A stretch of DNA of 64,000 bases from Achromobacter xylosoxidans (GCF_002192695.1 NZ_MTLG01000082.1:62001-126000); one strand, 5' to 3'. Counted from the first letter of the stretch, positions 49,026 through 58,749 are shown. A program made the numbers and translations. Notes: generated from the letters alone by a model not told the origin.

Positions 49026-50130
49026 TCAGATGCCTTGCTTCAGGCTGGCCTGGATGAACGGGTCCAGGTCGCCGTCCAGCACCTTCTGGGTGTTGGAAAT
49101 TTCGACGTTGGTGCGCAGATCCTTGATGCGGCTCTGGTCCAGCACGTAGGAGCGGATCTGGTGGCCCCAGCCCACATCGGTCTTGGAGTCTTCCAGCTTC
49201 TGCTGCTCGGCCATGCGGTTGCGCATTTCGAGTTCGTAGAGCTTGGACTTGAGCATCTGCATGGCTTCGGCGCGGTTGCGGTGCTGCGAACGGTCGTTCT
49301 GGCACTGCACCACGATGCCGGTGGGCATGTGGGTCAGGCGCACGGCCGAGTCGGTCTTGTTGATGTGCTGGCCGCCCGCGCCGGACGCGCGGTAGGTGTC
49401 CACGCGCAGGTCGGCGGGGTTCACTTCGACTTCGAAGGACTCGTCGACTTCGGGGTAGACGAAGACGCTGGCGAACGAGGTGTGGCGTCCGCCCGAGGAA
49501 TCGAACGGGCTCTTGCGCACCAGGCGGTGCACGCCGGTCTCGGTGCGCAGGTAGCCGAACGCATATTCGCCTTCGATCTTGATGGTGGCGGACTTCAGGC
49601 CCGCGACGTCGCCATCGGACTCTTCCAGCACTTCGGCCTTGAAACCCTTGCGCTCGGCGTACTTCAGGTACTGGCGCAGCAGCATGGAGGCCCAGTCCTG
49701 CGCTTCCGTGCCGCCGGCGCCGGCCTGGATGTCCAGGAAGCAGTTCAGCGGATCGGCCGGATTGGAGAACATGCGGCGGAATTCCAGCGCTTCCAGCTTT
49801 TCCTGGAAGGCGTCGGCGTCCTGCTCGATGGATTCGAGGGTGGCGTCGTCGTCGTCGGAGGCGGCCAGTTCGAACAATTCGTTCGAGTCGGCCAGGCCCG
49901 AGCCCAGGGCGGTGAGCGTTTCCACCACGTCTTCCAGGGCTTTCTTTTCACGGCCCAGGTCCTGGGCGTGCTTGGGGTCGTTCCAGACCGCCGGATCTTC
50001 GAGTTCGGCGTTTACGACTTGCAGGCGTTCAGCTTTGGCATCGTAGTCAAAGATACCTCCGTAGAGCCTGTTCGCGCTCCGCGTAATCGGCGAGGCGGGC
50101 TGCGAGCTGGTTCTGACGTTCGGCTTCCAT
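49026..50130 (-). CDS. prfB: Peptide chain release factor 2, with programmed +1 frameshift
   Basis: The first 27 residues ([20 protein letters not shown]...LRRYL) run from the ATG at 50130 to an in-frame TGA at 50049-50047. Reading resumes one base on with GAC at 50048 ([13 protein letters not shown]), giving 367 residues in all. The shift site CTT-TGA-C is preceded by the internal Shine-Dalgarno GGAGG, as in E. coli. The UGA/UAA-recognising motif SPF (KSPFDSS) and the catalytic GGQ (ASGAGGQH) are present. RF2 shortage favours the shift, so the protein controls its own level. Confidence 0.97.
50047..50062 (-). promoter_or_regulatory. prfB programmed frameshift site
   Basis: On the minus strand ACGGAGGTATCTTTGACT: a Shine-Dalgarno-like GGAGG, three bases, then CTT and the stop TGA followed by C. 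This is the canonical RF2 autoregulation signal. Confidence 0.95.
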
Positions 50131-50299
50131 GATGATCCTGTCCTGATGACTTTTGTGCGAAACCAAACATTTTACCGTGCTTGGGGCAAGTGCGCGGCCG
50201 TGTCTGGCTCGAAGGGGGACGGATCGTGTCGCGGCGGATGTTGCAGCCAAATCGAAGTTGTTCAGTTTTTTGTCAACTGTAGGGTTCTAGGCTGCGGGT

Positions 50300-50327
50300 G
50301 ACGGTCTGACCGTCCCTGATCGGGACG
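50300..50327 (+). promoter_or_regulatory. Two overlapping alternative hairpins before the MFS gene
   Basis: GACGGT-CTG-ACCGTC (50300-50314) and CGTCCC-TGATC-GGGACG (50311-50327) share four bases and cannot form together. They lie about 60 bases upstream of the MFS start, in a 258-base gap with prfB. They could be an attenuator, or the first could be an operator. Confidence 0.4.
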
Positions 50328-50388
50328 TGCGGGCCGCGACGGCGCCGGCGAGCGGCCGGCCTATCCCGACAGAGGAATGGAGACATAG

Positions 50389-51699
50389 ATGGAAAACGCG
50401 ATGGCCCCCGGAGTGTCGCCGGCGATCCCGGCGACCGAGGAAGACCGGATCTACCGCAAGGTAGGCTGGCGGCTGGTGCCGCTATTGGTGGTGTGTTACG
50501 TCGTGGCCTACCTGGACCGCGTGAACGTGGGTTTTGCCAAGCTGCAGATGCTGCAGGAGCTGCAGTTCAGCGAAACGGTCTACGGGCTGGGCGCGGGCAT
50601 CTTCTTCATCGGCTACTTCATCTTCGAGATTCCCAGCAACATCATCCTGCACAAGGTGGGCGCGCGGGTCTGGATCGCGCGCATCATGATCACCTGGGGG
50701 ATCATCTCCGCCTGCATGATGTTCGTGACCAGCGTGCACATGTTCTACGTCCTGCGCTTCCTGCTGGGCGCGGCGGAGGCCGGGTTTTTCCCGGGCATCA
50801 TCCTGTACCTGACCTATTGGTACCCGGCGGCCCGGCGCGGCCGCATCACGACCTTCTTCATGACCGCGGTGCCCATGTCCGGGCTGATCGGCGGCCCGAT
50901 CTCCGGCTGGATCATGAGCACCTTCCATGGCGATCATGGCCTGTCGGGATGGCAATGGCTGTTCCTGCTGGAAGGCATTCCGTCGGTGGTGATCGGCGTG
51001 CTGGTGCTGATCTACCTGGACGACCGCATCAACAAGGCCAAGTGGCTGAGCGCCAGTGAAAAGGCCGTGCTGATCCGCAATATCGCGGCCGAGGAGCAGC
51101 AGAAGGAAGACCCGCCGATCAGCGCCGCGCTGACCAAGCCGCGCGTGTGGGCGATGGCGCTGATCTACTTTTCGTTCGTGATGGGGCTGTACGGCGTGGG
51201 CTTCTGGATGCCGACCCTGATCAAGAGCACGGGCGTGCAGAGCCCGCTGGCCATCGGCCTGCTGACGGCGATTCCGAACCTGTTCGCCGTGATCGGCATG
51301 ATCCTGATTTCGCGCAACTCGGACCGCCATCGCGAGCGCCGCTGGCACGTGGCGCTGCCCGCGCTGTTCGGCGCCGTGGGCCTGCTGTTCTCGGCGATCT
51401 GGAGCGGCAACACGGTGCTGGCGATCCTGGCGCTGACTGTGGCGAACATCGGCATCTGCACGGTGCTGCCGCTGTTCTGGAGCCTGCCCACCGCCTTGCT
51501 CGGCGGCACGGCGGCCGCAGCCGGCATCGCGCTCATCAACTCGGTGGGCAACCTGGCTGGCTTCGTCAGCCCGTATCTGGTCGGCTGGTTGAAGGACATG
51601 ACCGGCACCACCAACACCGGGCTCTACATGTTGTCCGGCTGCCTGGTGGTCGGCGCCTTGGTGGCCCTGGCCCAACCCGCGAAGCTGGTCAACAAGTAG
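50389..51699 (+). CDS. MFS transporter, anion:cation symporter (ACS) family
   Basis: 436 residues, twelve helices. The start RKVGWRLVPLLVVCYVVAYLDRVNVGFAKLQM is the ACS hallmark shared by phthalate, tartrate, galactonate and hydroxyphenylacetate permeases, as are GAAEAGFFPGIILYLTYWYP and GLYGVGFWMPTLIKS. It imports an organic anion with protons. GGAG precedes the ATG at 50389. It stands alone between prfB and recJ, with no catabolic gene near to suggest the substrate. Confidence 0.92.
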   Translation: MENAMAPGVSPAIPATEEDRIYRKVGWRLVPLLVVCYVVAYLDRVNVGFAKLQMLQELQFSETVYGLGAGIFFIGYFIFEIPSNIILHKVGARVWIARIMITWGIISACMMFVTSVHMFYVLRFLLGAAEAGFFPGIILYLTYWYPAARRGRITTFFMTAVPMSGLIGGPISGWIMSTFHGDHGLSGWQWLFLLEGIPSVVIGVLVLIYLDDRINKAKWLSASEKAVLIRNIAAEEQQKEDPPISAALTKPRVWAMALIYFSFVMGLYGVGFWMPTLIKSTGVQSPLAIGLLTAIPNLFAVIGMILISRNSDRHRERRWHVALPALFGAVGLLFSAIWSGNTVLAILALTVANIGICTVLPLFWSLPTALLGGTAAAAGIALINSVGNLAGFVSPYLVGWLKDMTGTTNTGLYMLSGCLVVGALVALAQPAKLVNK

Positions 51700-51766
51700 T
51701 TGGGCCGCGCGAGCGGGCCTGGGCAATAGCCCAGGTCCGCGCCGCGCGGAACCTCTCAGCGGTTCT

Positions 51767-53467
51767 TCACCCCGCGTGTTCGATCACCAGTTGCACCGAC
51801 ACCATTCCGTTCCACACGTTCTGCTCCAGCCGGTAAGCCGCCTGGATATGCTCGGGCAGCGACTGGTCGTGGCCGAACCAGATGGCGTCAAAGCGCTGGT
51901 GGCCGCGCTCCAGCGACAGCTTGAGGTGCTTTTCCCCGACCAGGCGCTGGTTGCGCACCACGAACTCGTCGAGGAACAGCGGCGCGGCGAAGCCGGCGCC
52001 CCACACTTGCTGCTGCAGCATGCCGGCCACGTCGGCGTTGGCGTAGCCGGTTTCCAGCGAGCCGTCGGTCTCGATCACCGGCTCGAAGGTGTCGCGGCCC
52101 GTCAGCTCGCGCACGGCGGCGTCGAAGGCCGGGGCGAAGGCGGCGAAGTCGTTGCGGCCCAGGGTCAGGCCGGCCGCCATGGCGTGGCCGCCGAACTTGC
52201 GGATCAGGTTGGGATGGCGCTTGGATACCAGGTCCAGCGCGTCGCGCAGATGCACGTCGGGGATCGAGCGGCCGGAGCCGCGGATTTCGTCGTCGCCGGC
52301 GGGCGCGAAGGCCAGCGTGGGGCGCCAGAATTTTTCCTTCAGGCGCGAAGCCACCAGGCCCACCACGCCTTGGTGCCAGCCTGGATCGAACACGCAGACC
52401 GTGGCGCCGGCGGCCGCGTTCGGCTCTTCCATGGCAGCCAGCGCCTGTTCGCGCATTTCAGCTTCGATGGTACGGCGTTCGCGGTTGATGTTGTCGAGCT
52501 CGCGCGCCATTTCGAGCGCCTGCGCCTCGTCGTCGGTGGTCAGGCAGGCGATGCCCAGGCTCATGTCGGCCAGGCGGCCGGCGGCATTGATGCGAGGGCC
52601 GAGCGCAAAGCCCAGGTCGAAGCCGTTGGCGGCGCGCGGTTCGCGCCCGGCCACGGCGAACAGCGCGCGCAGCCCGGGTTGCAGGCGGCCTGCGCGCATG
52701 CGTTGCAGCCCTTGGGTGACCAGCAGGCGGTTGTTCGCGTCCAGCTTGACCACGTCGGCCACGGTGCCCAGGGCCACCAGGTCGGACAGCGCGTCCAGGC
52801 GCGGGCCGCCGTCGGCCGCGTAGACGCCGCGGCGGCGCAACTCGGCGCGCAGCGCCAACATCATGTAGAAAATGACGCCCACGCCGGCCAGGTTCTTGGA
52901 CGGAAAGCCGCAGCCCGGCTGGTTGGGATTGACGATGGCCAGGGCTGCCGGCAGCGTGTCGCCCGGCAAGTGGTGGTCGGTGATGACCACGCCGATGCCG
53001 GCCTCATTGGCCGCGTCCACGCCGTCCACGCTGGCGATGCCGTTGTCCACGGTGATGATGATGTCGGGCTTGCCGGCGCGGTGCCGGACCGCCAGCTCGA
53101 CCACGGCCGGCGACAGGCCGTAACCGGTTTCGAATCGATTGGGCACCAGGAAGTCCACGTCGGCGCCCATGGCGGACAGGGCGCGCAGCCCGACCGCGCA
53201 GGCGGTGGCGCCGTCGCAATCGTAGTCGGCCACGATCAGCAGCTTCTTGCCCGCCTGGATGGCGTCGGCCAGCACGCCGGCGGCATGGGCCGAATGCGTC
53301 AGGCCGGCTGGCGGCAGCAGGGACGGCCAGGCGAGCCGGGTCTGGTCGGGATGGGTGACGCCGCGCGCGGCCCACAAGCGGGCCAGCAGCGGATGGATGC
53401 CCGAGGCTTCCAGGATATGGCAGGCTTGCAGGTCGGGGGTGCGGACGGTTAAGCGGGGTGAGACCAC
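51767..53467 (-). CDS. recJ: Single-stranded-DNA-specific exonuclease RecJ
   Basis: 566 residues from the GTG at 53467, which has GGAG six bases upstream and lies inside the previous gene's end; no ATG precedes the conserved region. The DHH-family motifs are LIVADYDCDGATACAVG (motif I), TVDNGIAS, VITDHHLPGD (the DHH), and NPNQPGC; the C-terminal DHHA1 domain contains GHAMAAGLTLG. It degrades single strands 5' to 3' in recombination and mismatch repair. It is translationally coupled to the RpfE-like gene. Confidence 0.96.
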   Translation of the reverse strand: MVSPRLTVRTPDLQACHILEASGIHPLLARLWAARGVTHPDQTRLAWPSLLPPAGLTHSAHAAGVLADAIQAGKKLLIVADYDCDGATACAVGLRALSAMGADVDFLVPNRFETGYGLSPAVVELAVRHRAGKPDIIITVDNGIASVDGVDAANEAGIGVVITDHHLPGDTLPAALAIVNPNQPGCGFPSKNLAGVGVIFYMMLALRAELRRRGVYAADGGPRLDALSDLVALGTVADVVKLDANNRLLVTQGLQRMRAGRLQPGLRALFAVAGREPRAANGFDLGFALGPRINAAGRLADMSLGIACLTTDDEAQALEMARELDNINRERRTIEAEMREQALAAMEEPNAAAGATVCVFDPGWHQGVVGLVASRLKEKFWRPTLAFAPAGDDEIRGSGRSIPDVHLRDALDLVSKRHPNLIRKFGGHAMAAGLTLGRNDFAAFAPAFDAAVRELTGRDTFEPVIETDGSLETGYANADVAGMLQQQVWGAGFAAPLFLDEFVVRNQRLVGEKHLKLSLERGHQRFDAIWFGHDQSLPEHIQAAYRLEQNVWNGMVSVQLVIEHAG

Positions 53468-54393
53468 CAGGCGCTCCAGTTTTTCTTGGGCGCGGGCAGC
53501 AAGCCGAGCAGGCCCCCGCGCGGTTTCAGGGTAAGGGCGACCTTGCGGTCGTCGCCCAGCAGCAGCAGTTCGGCGGGCGCGGCCGGCAGGCCGTGCTTGG
53601 CGGCCAGCGGGCGCAGATGCTGCGCGTCCAGCGCGGCCAGGGCGTCCAGCCAGGCGGCCCAGTCGCCGGCCCGCTGGGGGGCGTCCAGGTTGCCGTAGAC
53701 CTGTGCCGGGGCCGGCTGGGACTGCGTCCAGGGCGCGCCGCCGCCATACAGCCACAACGCGTTGACCGGCGGTAGGCCGCGCGCCGCGCGGGCGTCGTTG
53801 ACCGGGTGTTCGTGCCAGGCCATCTGTATTTCATTGAGCAGCCGGCGCCACGGCCGCGCTTCCGCGTCCTGGCGCCACCAGTCGTTCAGGCGCTGTCCGG
53901 CCACGGCCAGCGGGCTGGCGGTCTGCGGACGCAGGCCTTGCGGCAGGCGCAGGCGCCAGCGTTCGGGCGAGAGTGCCTCGACCTCGAAGCCCGTGCCTTC
54001 GAACAAGGGGCGGGCGGTATCCAGCAGGGCGGCCGTTTCCTCGGCGCGTAGTTCCATCAGGCCGGGGTCGAGCAAGGCGGCCTGGTCCGTGCCCAGCGCC
54101 AGGTGGACCAGCTCGGCCAGCCAGACGGGATCATGGCCGCTGGCTTGCGCGCCGGCCAGCAGTGGTCCAAGTCCGGCCCCGGGCGGCAGGCCGGGTTCGG
54201 GGACGTAGCCCGCGCGGGCCAACTGCCAGGCTTCGTAGGGCGTACAGCCCTGGGCCCGCAGGTCGTGGGCCTGGGGCCGGGCGGCGCCGGCCTGCAGCCA
54301 GCCGTGCAGCGTGGGCGCGCGTTCGGGCAGGAGCTTGGCCAGTTCGGCGGCGACGGGAAGGGCGGGCAGGGCGCCCGGAATGACGATCAGCAT
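53449..54393 (-). CDS. RpfE-like / COG4255-type uncharacterised protein
   Basis: 314 residues, cytosolic. The conserved block RLLNEIQMAWHEHPVNDARAARGLPPVNALWLYGGG marks a family sometimes labelled phosphoglycerate mutase, and in Xanthomonas RpfE, which also sits beside recJ. No catalytic residues of a mutase can be seen, so I treat that label as doubtful. It ends in WSAWWSHPA with its stop inside recJ, a 19-base overlap. The function is unknown. Confidence 0.8.
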   Translation of the reverse strand: MLIVIPGALPALPVAAELAKLLPERAPTLHGWLQAGAARPQAHDLRAQGCTPYEAWQLARAGYVPEPGLPPGAGLGPLLAGAQASGHDPVWLAELVHLALGTDQAALLDPGLMELRAEETAALLDTARPLFEGTGFEVEALSPERWRLRLPQGLRPQTASPLAVAGQRLNDWWRQDAEARPWRRLLNEIQMAWHEHPVNDARAARGLPPVNALWLYGGGAPWTQSQPAPAQVYGNLDAPQRAGDWAAWLDALAALDAQHLRPLAAKHGLPAAPAELLLLGDDRKVALTLKPRGGLLGLLPAPKKNWSAWWSHPA

Positions 54394-54523
54394 GGGCGCG
54401 ATTGTAGTCCGCGCACGCTGCGGGAACTAAGCGGCGTCCGCCACTGCCATAGCTTGAAACGCCTGGTCTCGGAACCGCACATCCGCGGGGCGGAATCCAG
54501 GCGGTTAATGCCATAATGCGCTC

Positions 54524-55804
54524 GTGCTGAAAATACCCTACGAACTATGGATAGGCGCCCGCTATGCCGGGTTGGCCCGAATCCGCCAGCGACGCGGCCG
54601 CCGCGATCGCTTCATCTCCTTTATCGCCGCCAGTTCCATGGCGGGCATTGCGCTGGGCGTCGCCGCCCTGATCGTGGTGCTGTCCGTGATGAACGGCTTC
54701 CAGAAGGAAGTTCGCGACCGCATGCTGTCGGTGCTGCCGCACATCGAACTCTATATTCCGGGCGCAGCGCCCGAGCGGGTGCTGGAGAGATGGCAGGAGT
54801 TCGCTGCCGCCGCCGAGAAGAATCCCGAGGTCAAGGCCGGCGCCCCGTTCGTGGCGGCGCAGGGCATGCTGGTGCGCGGGCAGGCCCTGCGCGGCGTGCA
54901 GGTGCGCGGCATCGATCCGCAGACCGAAGGCAATGTGTCGGACCTGCCGCGCCAGATGGTGTCGGGCAAGCTCACCGACCTGAAGCCCGGCAGCTTCGGC
55001 GTGGTGCTGGGCAATGAGCTGGCCGACGGCATGGGCGTGAAGCTCGGCGACACGCTGCTGATGATGGCGCCGCAAGGTTCAATCAGCCCGGCGGGCTTCA
55101 CGCCGCGCATGCGCCAGTTCACCGTGGTGGGCGTGTTCTCGTCTGGCCACTACGAATACGATTCGTCGCTGGCCTTCGTCGACGACGAGGATGCCGCCCG
55201 CGTGTTCCGCGACAGCGGCACCGCCGGCGTGCGCCTGCGCATCGCCGACATGCAGCGCGCGCCGGAAGTGGCGGCCGAATTGCAGAAGGTGCTGCCGCCC
55301 TACATGATGGCAAGCGACTGGTCGCGCAACAACCGTACCTGGTTCGCGGCCGTGAAGACCGAAAAGCGCATGATGTTCCTGATCCTGGCGCTGATCGTGG
55401 CCGTGGCGGCGTTCAACCTGTTGTCGTCGCTGGTCATGGCCGTGAAGGACAAGCAGTCCGACATCGCCATCCTGCGCACGCTGGGCGCGGGACCGCGCGA
55501 GATCGCCCGCATCTTCCTGGTGCAGGGAGCGCTGATCGGCGTGATCGGCACGCTGCTGGGCGTGGCGGGCGGCATCCTCATCGCCTACAACGTGGACGTG
55601 ATCGTGCCGTTCATCGAAGGCCTGCTGGGCGTGCATTTCCTGCCGCGCGAAATCTATTTCATCAGCGCCTTGCCGTCGGATCCGCAGATGGGCGACATCG
55701 TCACCATCGGCGTGACCTCCCTGGTGCTGTCGCTGCTGGCGACCCTGTACCCCAGCTGGCGCGCCTCGCGCCTGCAACCCGCTCAGGTGCTGCGCCATGA
55801 CTGA
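54524..55804 (+). CDS. lolC: Lipoprotein-releasing ABC transporter permease (LolC/E family)
   Basis: 426 residues with a GTG start at 54524. It begins PYELWIGARYAGLARIR...DRFISFIAASSMAGIALGVAALIVVLSVMNGFQKEV, the LolC/LolE hallmark, then a periplasmic domain and three more helices (LILALIVAVAAFNLLSSLVMAVKDK, ...IFLVQGALIGVIGTLLGVAGGIL). It extracts lipoproteins from the inner membrane for LolA. A single LolC/E gene here suggests a homodimeric LolF-type permease. Confidence 0.95.
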   Translation: MLKIPYELWIGARYAGLARIRQRRGRRDRFISFIAASSMAGIALGVAALIVVLSVMNGFQKEVRDRMLSVLPHIELYIPGAAPERVLERWQEFAAAAEKNPEVKAGAPFVAAQGMLVRGQALRGVQVRGIDPQTEGNVSDLPRQMVSGKLTDLKPGSFGVVLGNELADGMGVKLGDTLLMMAPQGSISPAGFTPRMRQFTVVGVFSSGHYEYDSSLAFVDDEDAARVFRDSGTAGVRLRIADMQRAPEVAAELQKVLPPYMMASDWSRNNRTWFAAVKTEKRMMFLILALIVAVAAFNLLSSLVMAVKDKQSDIAILRTLGAGPREIARIFLVQGALIGVIGTLLGVAGGILIAYNVDVIVPFIEGLLGVHFLPREIYFISALPSDPQMGDIVTIGVTSLVLSLLATLYPSWRASRLQPAQVLRHD

Positions 55805-56486
55805 CATGCTGACTCCCGCACTGCAGGCCGACAACATCGTCAAGGTCTACGACGAAGGCCCCGCGCGCATCGAAGTGCTGAGCAACGTCAGCCTGTCCGT
55901 GGCGCGCGGCGAAATGGTCGCCATCGTCGGCGCCTCCGGTTCCGGCAAGAGCACGCTGCTGCACATCCTGGGCCTGCTGGACGTGCCTACCAGCGGTTCC
56001 GTGTCGGTGGACGGGCAGCTTGGCATCGGGCTGTCCGAGGGCCGCAAGAGCGCCGTGCGCAACCGCAGCCTGGGCTTCGTCTACCAGTTCCACCACCTGC
56101 TGCCGGAATTCTCCGCGCTGGACAACGTGGCGATGCCGCTGATCGTGCGCCGCGAGAACCGCGACAAGGCGCGGCAAGCCGCGCACGAGGTCCTGGGCAT
56201 GGTGGGCCTGGCCGCGCGCGAAGGTCACTTCCCCGGCCAGCTGTCCGGCGGCGAGCGGCAGCGCGTGGCGCTGGCGCGCGCGTTGGTCACGCGGCCTGTC
56301 TGCGTGCTGGCCGACGAGCCCACCGGCAACCTGGACCGCCACACCGCGCACAATATGTTCGAACTGCTGACGCGGGTGAACCAGGAGTCCGGCACGGCGT
56401 TCGCCATCGTCACGCACGATCCGGAACTGGCAGCCCGCGCCGACCGCCAGCTGCTCATGGAAAACGGCCGCCTGGTTTCGGGATAG
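55797..56486 (+). CDS. lolD: Lipoprotein-releasing ABC transporter ATPase LolD
   Basis: 229 residues. Walker A is GASGSGKST, the signature LSGGERQRVALARAL, Walker B VLADEPTGNLD and the switch His in AIVTHDPELA. The LolD loop GFVYQFHHLLPEFSALDNVAMPL is present. It overlaps lolC by eight bases, so the two are coupled, and drives lipoprotein release. Confidence 0.96.
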   Translation: MTDMLTPALQADNIVKVYDEGPARIEVLSNVSLSVARGEMVAIVGASGSGKSTLLHILGLLDVPTSGSVSVDGQLGIGLSEGRKSAVRNRSLGFVYQFHHLLPEFSALDNVAMPLIVRRENRDKARQAAHEVLGMVGLAAREGHFPGQLSGGERQRVALARALVTRPVCVLADEPTGNLDRHTAHNMFELLTRVNQESGTAFAIVTHDPELAARADRQLLMENGRLVSG

Positions 56487-56526
56487 GCCGGCACGGGTGG
56501 ATAATCCGGGCAAGGAGGTCGCGCCC

Positions 56527-57345
56527 ATGCTGATCGATACCCATTGCCACCTGGATGCCGCCGAGTTCGACGCCGACCGCGAGCAAGTCGCCGACCGCGC
56601 CTGCGAGGCAGGCGTCCAATCCATCGTGATTCCGGCCGTCGAGCGCGCAAATTTTTCGGTGGTGCGCGAACTGGCCGGCAAGACGGCCGGCGGCGCCTAC
56701 GCGCTGGGCATACACCCGCTATACGTGCAGCGTGCCAGCGACGGCGACCTGGAGGCGCTGCGCGCCGCCGTCAAGGAATCGCTGGGCGACCCCCGCTTCG
56801 TCGCCATCGGCGAGATCGGCCTGGATTTCTTCGTTCCTGAAATTGCCTCCGGCGAACCGCGCGAGCGCCAGGAGCGCTTCTATGCCGCACAACTGGCGCT
56901 GGCCGCGGAGTTCGGCCTGCCGGTGCTGCTGCATGTGCGCAAATCGCAGGACATCCTCTTGAAATACCTGCGCCGCCATCCGCGCATCGGCGGCATTGCG
57001 CATGCCTTCAACGGCAGCGCGCAGCAGGCGCAGGCCTTCATCGATCAGGGTTTCGCGCTGGGCCTGGGCGGCGCCATGACCTATGAGCGCGCCTTGCAGA
57101 TCCGCCGCCATGCGGTGGACGTGGACTTGGCGCACCTGGTGCTGGAAACCGATGCGCCGGACATTCCGCCGGCCTGGCTGCATCCGCCGCAGCGGCGCAA
57201 CGCGCCCGCCGAACTGGTCCGCATCGCGGCCACGTTGGCGGAACTGCGCGGCATCACGCCGGCGCAGGTGGCGCATGCCACCACCGCCAACGCCATGCGC
57301 GTGTTGCCGCGGCTGCCCGCTGCAATCCTGGCCGACGCCGACTGA
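56527..57345 (+). CDS. tatD: TatD-family metal-dependent deoxyribonuclease
   Basis: 272 residues from the ATG at 56527, with AAGGAGG at the right distance; the GTG at 56497 is less likely. Metal ligands of the TIM-barrel amidohydrolase fold appear in IDTHCHLD, AIGEIGLDF, LLHVRKS, IAHAFNGS and LETDAPDIPP. TatD enzymes are 3'-5' DNases or D-aminoacyl-tRNA-type hydrolases in quality control. It follows lolD by 40 bases. Confidence 0.93.
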   Translation: MLIDTHCHLDAAEFDADREQVADRACEAGVQSIVIPAVERANFSVVRELAGKTAGGAYALGIHPLYVQRASDGDLEALRAAVKESLGDPRFVAIGEIGLDFFVPEIASGEPRERQERFYAAQLALAAEFGLPVLLHVRKSQDILLKYLRRHPRIGGIAHAFNGSAQQAQAFIDQGFALGLGGAMTYERALQIRRHAVDVDLAHLVLETDAPDIPPAWLHPPQRRNAPAELVRIAATLAELRGITPAQVAHATTANAMRVLPRLPAAILADAD

Positions 57346-57357
57346 TCGGGCCGGGCC

Positions 57358-58749
57358 TCAGCCGTTCAGGCGCGGCAGTTCAAGCCGCACGCTCAACCCT
57401 TGCGGCGACAGGTTGCGGGCCGACATCCTGCCCTTGTGCGCGGCCACGGCGGCCTGGGCAATGGACAGGCCCAATCCGGCGCCGCTGCCCGGTTTGCGCG
57501 CGCCGGAGGCGGTGCGATAGAAGGGTTCGAACAGCGATTCCAGCTCTTCGGCGGCCACGCCCGGTCCGCGGTCCTCGATCTCCAGGCAGGCTTCCTGCGC
57601 GTTCGACAGCAGGCGCACGCGGATCGCGCTGTGCGCGGGGGCGAAACGCAAGGCGTTGCGCAACACGTTTTCGATGGCGCTGGCCAGGCTGCAGCGGTCG
57701 CCGACGAGGGGCACGGGGGCGTGCTGGCCCCACTCTATGCGGATCTGCCGGCCGCCGGCCTCAAAGCGCGCGTCCTCGACGACATCGGACACGATTTCGG
57801 CGAGATCCAGGCTGTCGGTAGGCACGGGCAGGGCGCCCAGGCGCGCCAGCCGCAAGGTGTTGCCCACCAGCGCGTCCAGGCGTTCGCACTCGAGTTCGAT
57901 GCGGTCCAGCTGCAGGTCCTGGCGCTCGTCCTTGCGCCGCGCCAGTTCGGCTGCCAGCCGCAGCCGCGCAAGCGGCGAGCGCAGCTCGTGCGCAATGTTG
58001 TGCAGCAGTTGCTCGCGCGTATCGACCAGCGCCTTCAGGCGGTCGGCCATGGCGTCGAAGTCGCGCGCCAAGAGGCCCAGTTCGTCCTTGCGGCGCGCCA
58101 GCTTGGCAGGCGTGTGCGCATCCAGGCGCCCGGCGGACAAGGCATGCGTGGTCTGGCGCAACTGCGCCAAGGGCGCGGTCACGTGGCGGCTCAAGGCCCA
58201 GCAGAACGGCGCGGTCACGGCCAGCGCGAACAGCACCAGCGCCAGCGCGACGGGCGACAGGGCCAGCACTTCCCAATGCGAAGAATCGAACGGCAGGAAC
58301 AGCAAGAGCAGCACGGAGCCATCGGGCAGGACCAGTTTTTGCGGCTCCCACCAGGACACGCGCTCGCCGGTGGGGTCGGCGGGCAGGTAGTCGGCTTTTG
58401 GCGAGCGGTCCGGCCCGGCGCGGAAGTCGCTCAGCCAGTCTTCCATGCGGGCGGGCAGGCGCCGGCCCAGGATGTCCTTATCCTGGGTGTCCATGACGTA
58501 GATCTTCAGGGCCGAGTAGCGCTGGTCCATGGCCTCGACCCAGCGCTTCAGGCCGTCCGCGCCCTCGCTGCGGGCGATCTGCGCGGCGTCGCGCGTGAGA
58601 TTGCCGGGATTCAGGCCGTCCAGCGAGTTGAAGCGGTACCAGGCGACCGCGGCCGTCAGCACCATGCCGCAAACCAGGATGACGGCCATCGCGCCCCAGA
58701 AGGTCAGGAAAGCGCGCCCGAACAGCGAACGGGTGGGCAGCCAGGCCAT
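57358..58749 (-). CDS. Sensor histidine kinase, CpxA-like
   Basis: 463 residues. First membrane helix at about 13-37, a periplasmic sensor domain of about 120 residues, a second helix at about 160-185, a HAMP domain (RHVTAPLAQLRQTTHALSAGRLD), the phosphoacceptor H254 in HNIAHELRSPLARL, and an ATPase domain (NVLRNALRFAP, GPGV, GAGLGLSIAQ). The architecture is that of CpxA-type envelope sensors. It overlaps the response regulator stop by one base. The stimulus is unknown. Confidence 0.93.
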   Translation of the reverse strand: MAWLPTRSLFGRAFLTFWGAMAVILVCGMVLTAAVAWYRFNSLDGLNPGNLTRDAAQIARSEGADGLKRWVEAMDQRYSALKIYVMDTQDKDILGRRLPARMEDWLSDFRAGPDRSPKADYLPADPTGERVSWWEPQKLVLPDGSVLLLLFLPFDSSHWEVLALSPVALALVLFALAVTAPFCWALSRHVTAPLAQLRQTTHALSAGRLDAHTPAKLARRKDELGLLARDFDAMADRLKALVDTREQLLHNIAHELRSPLARLRLAAELARRKDERQDLQLDRIELECERLDALVGNTLRLARLGALPVPTDSLDLAEIVSDVVEDARFEAGGRQIRIEWGQHAPVPLVGDRCSLASAIENVLRNALRFAPAHSAIRVRLLSNAQEACLEIEDRGPGVAAEELESLFEPFYRTASGARKPGSGAGLGLSIAQAAVAAHKGRMSARNLSPQGLSVRLELPRLNG

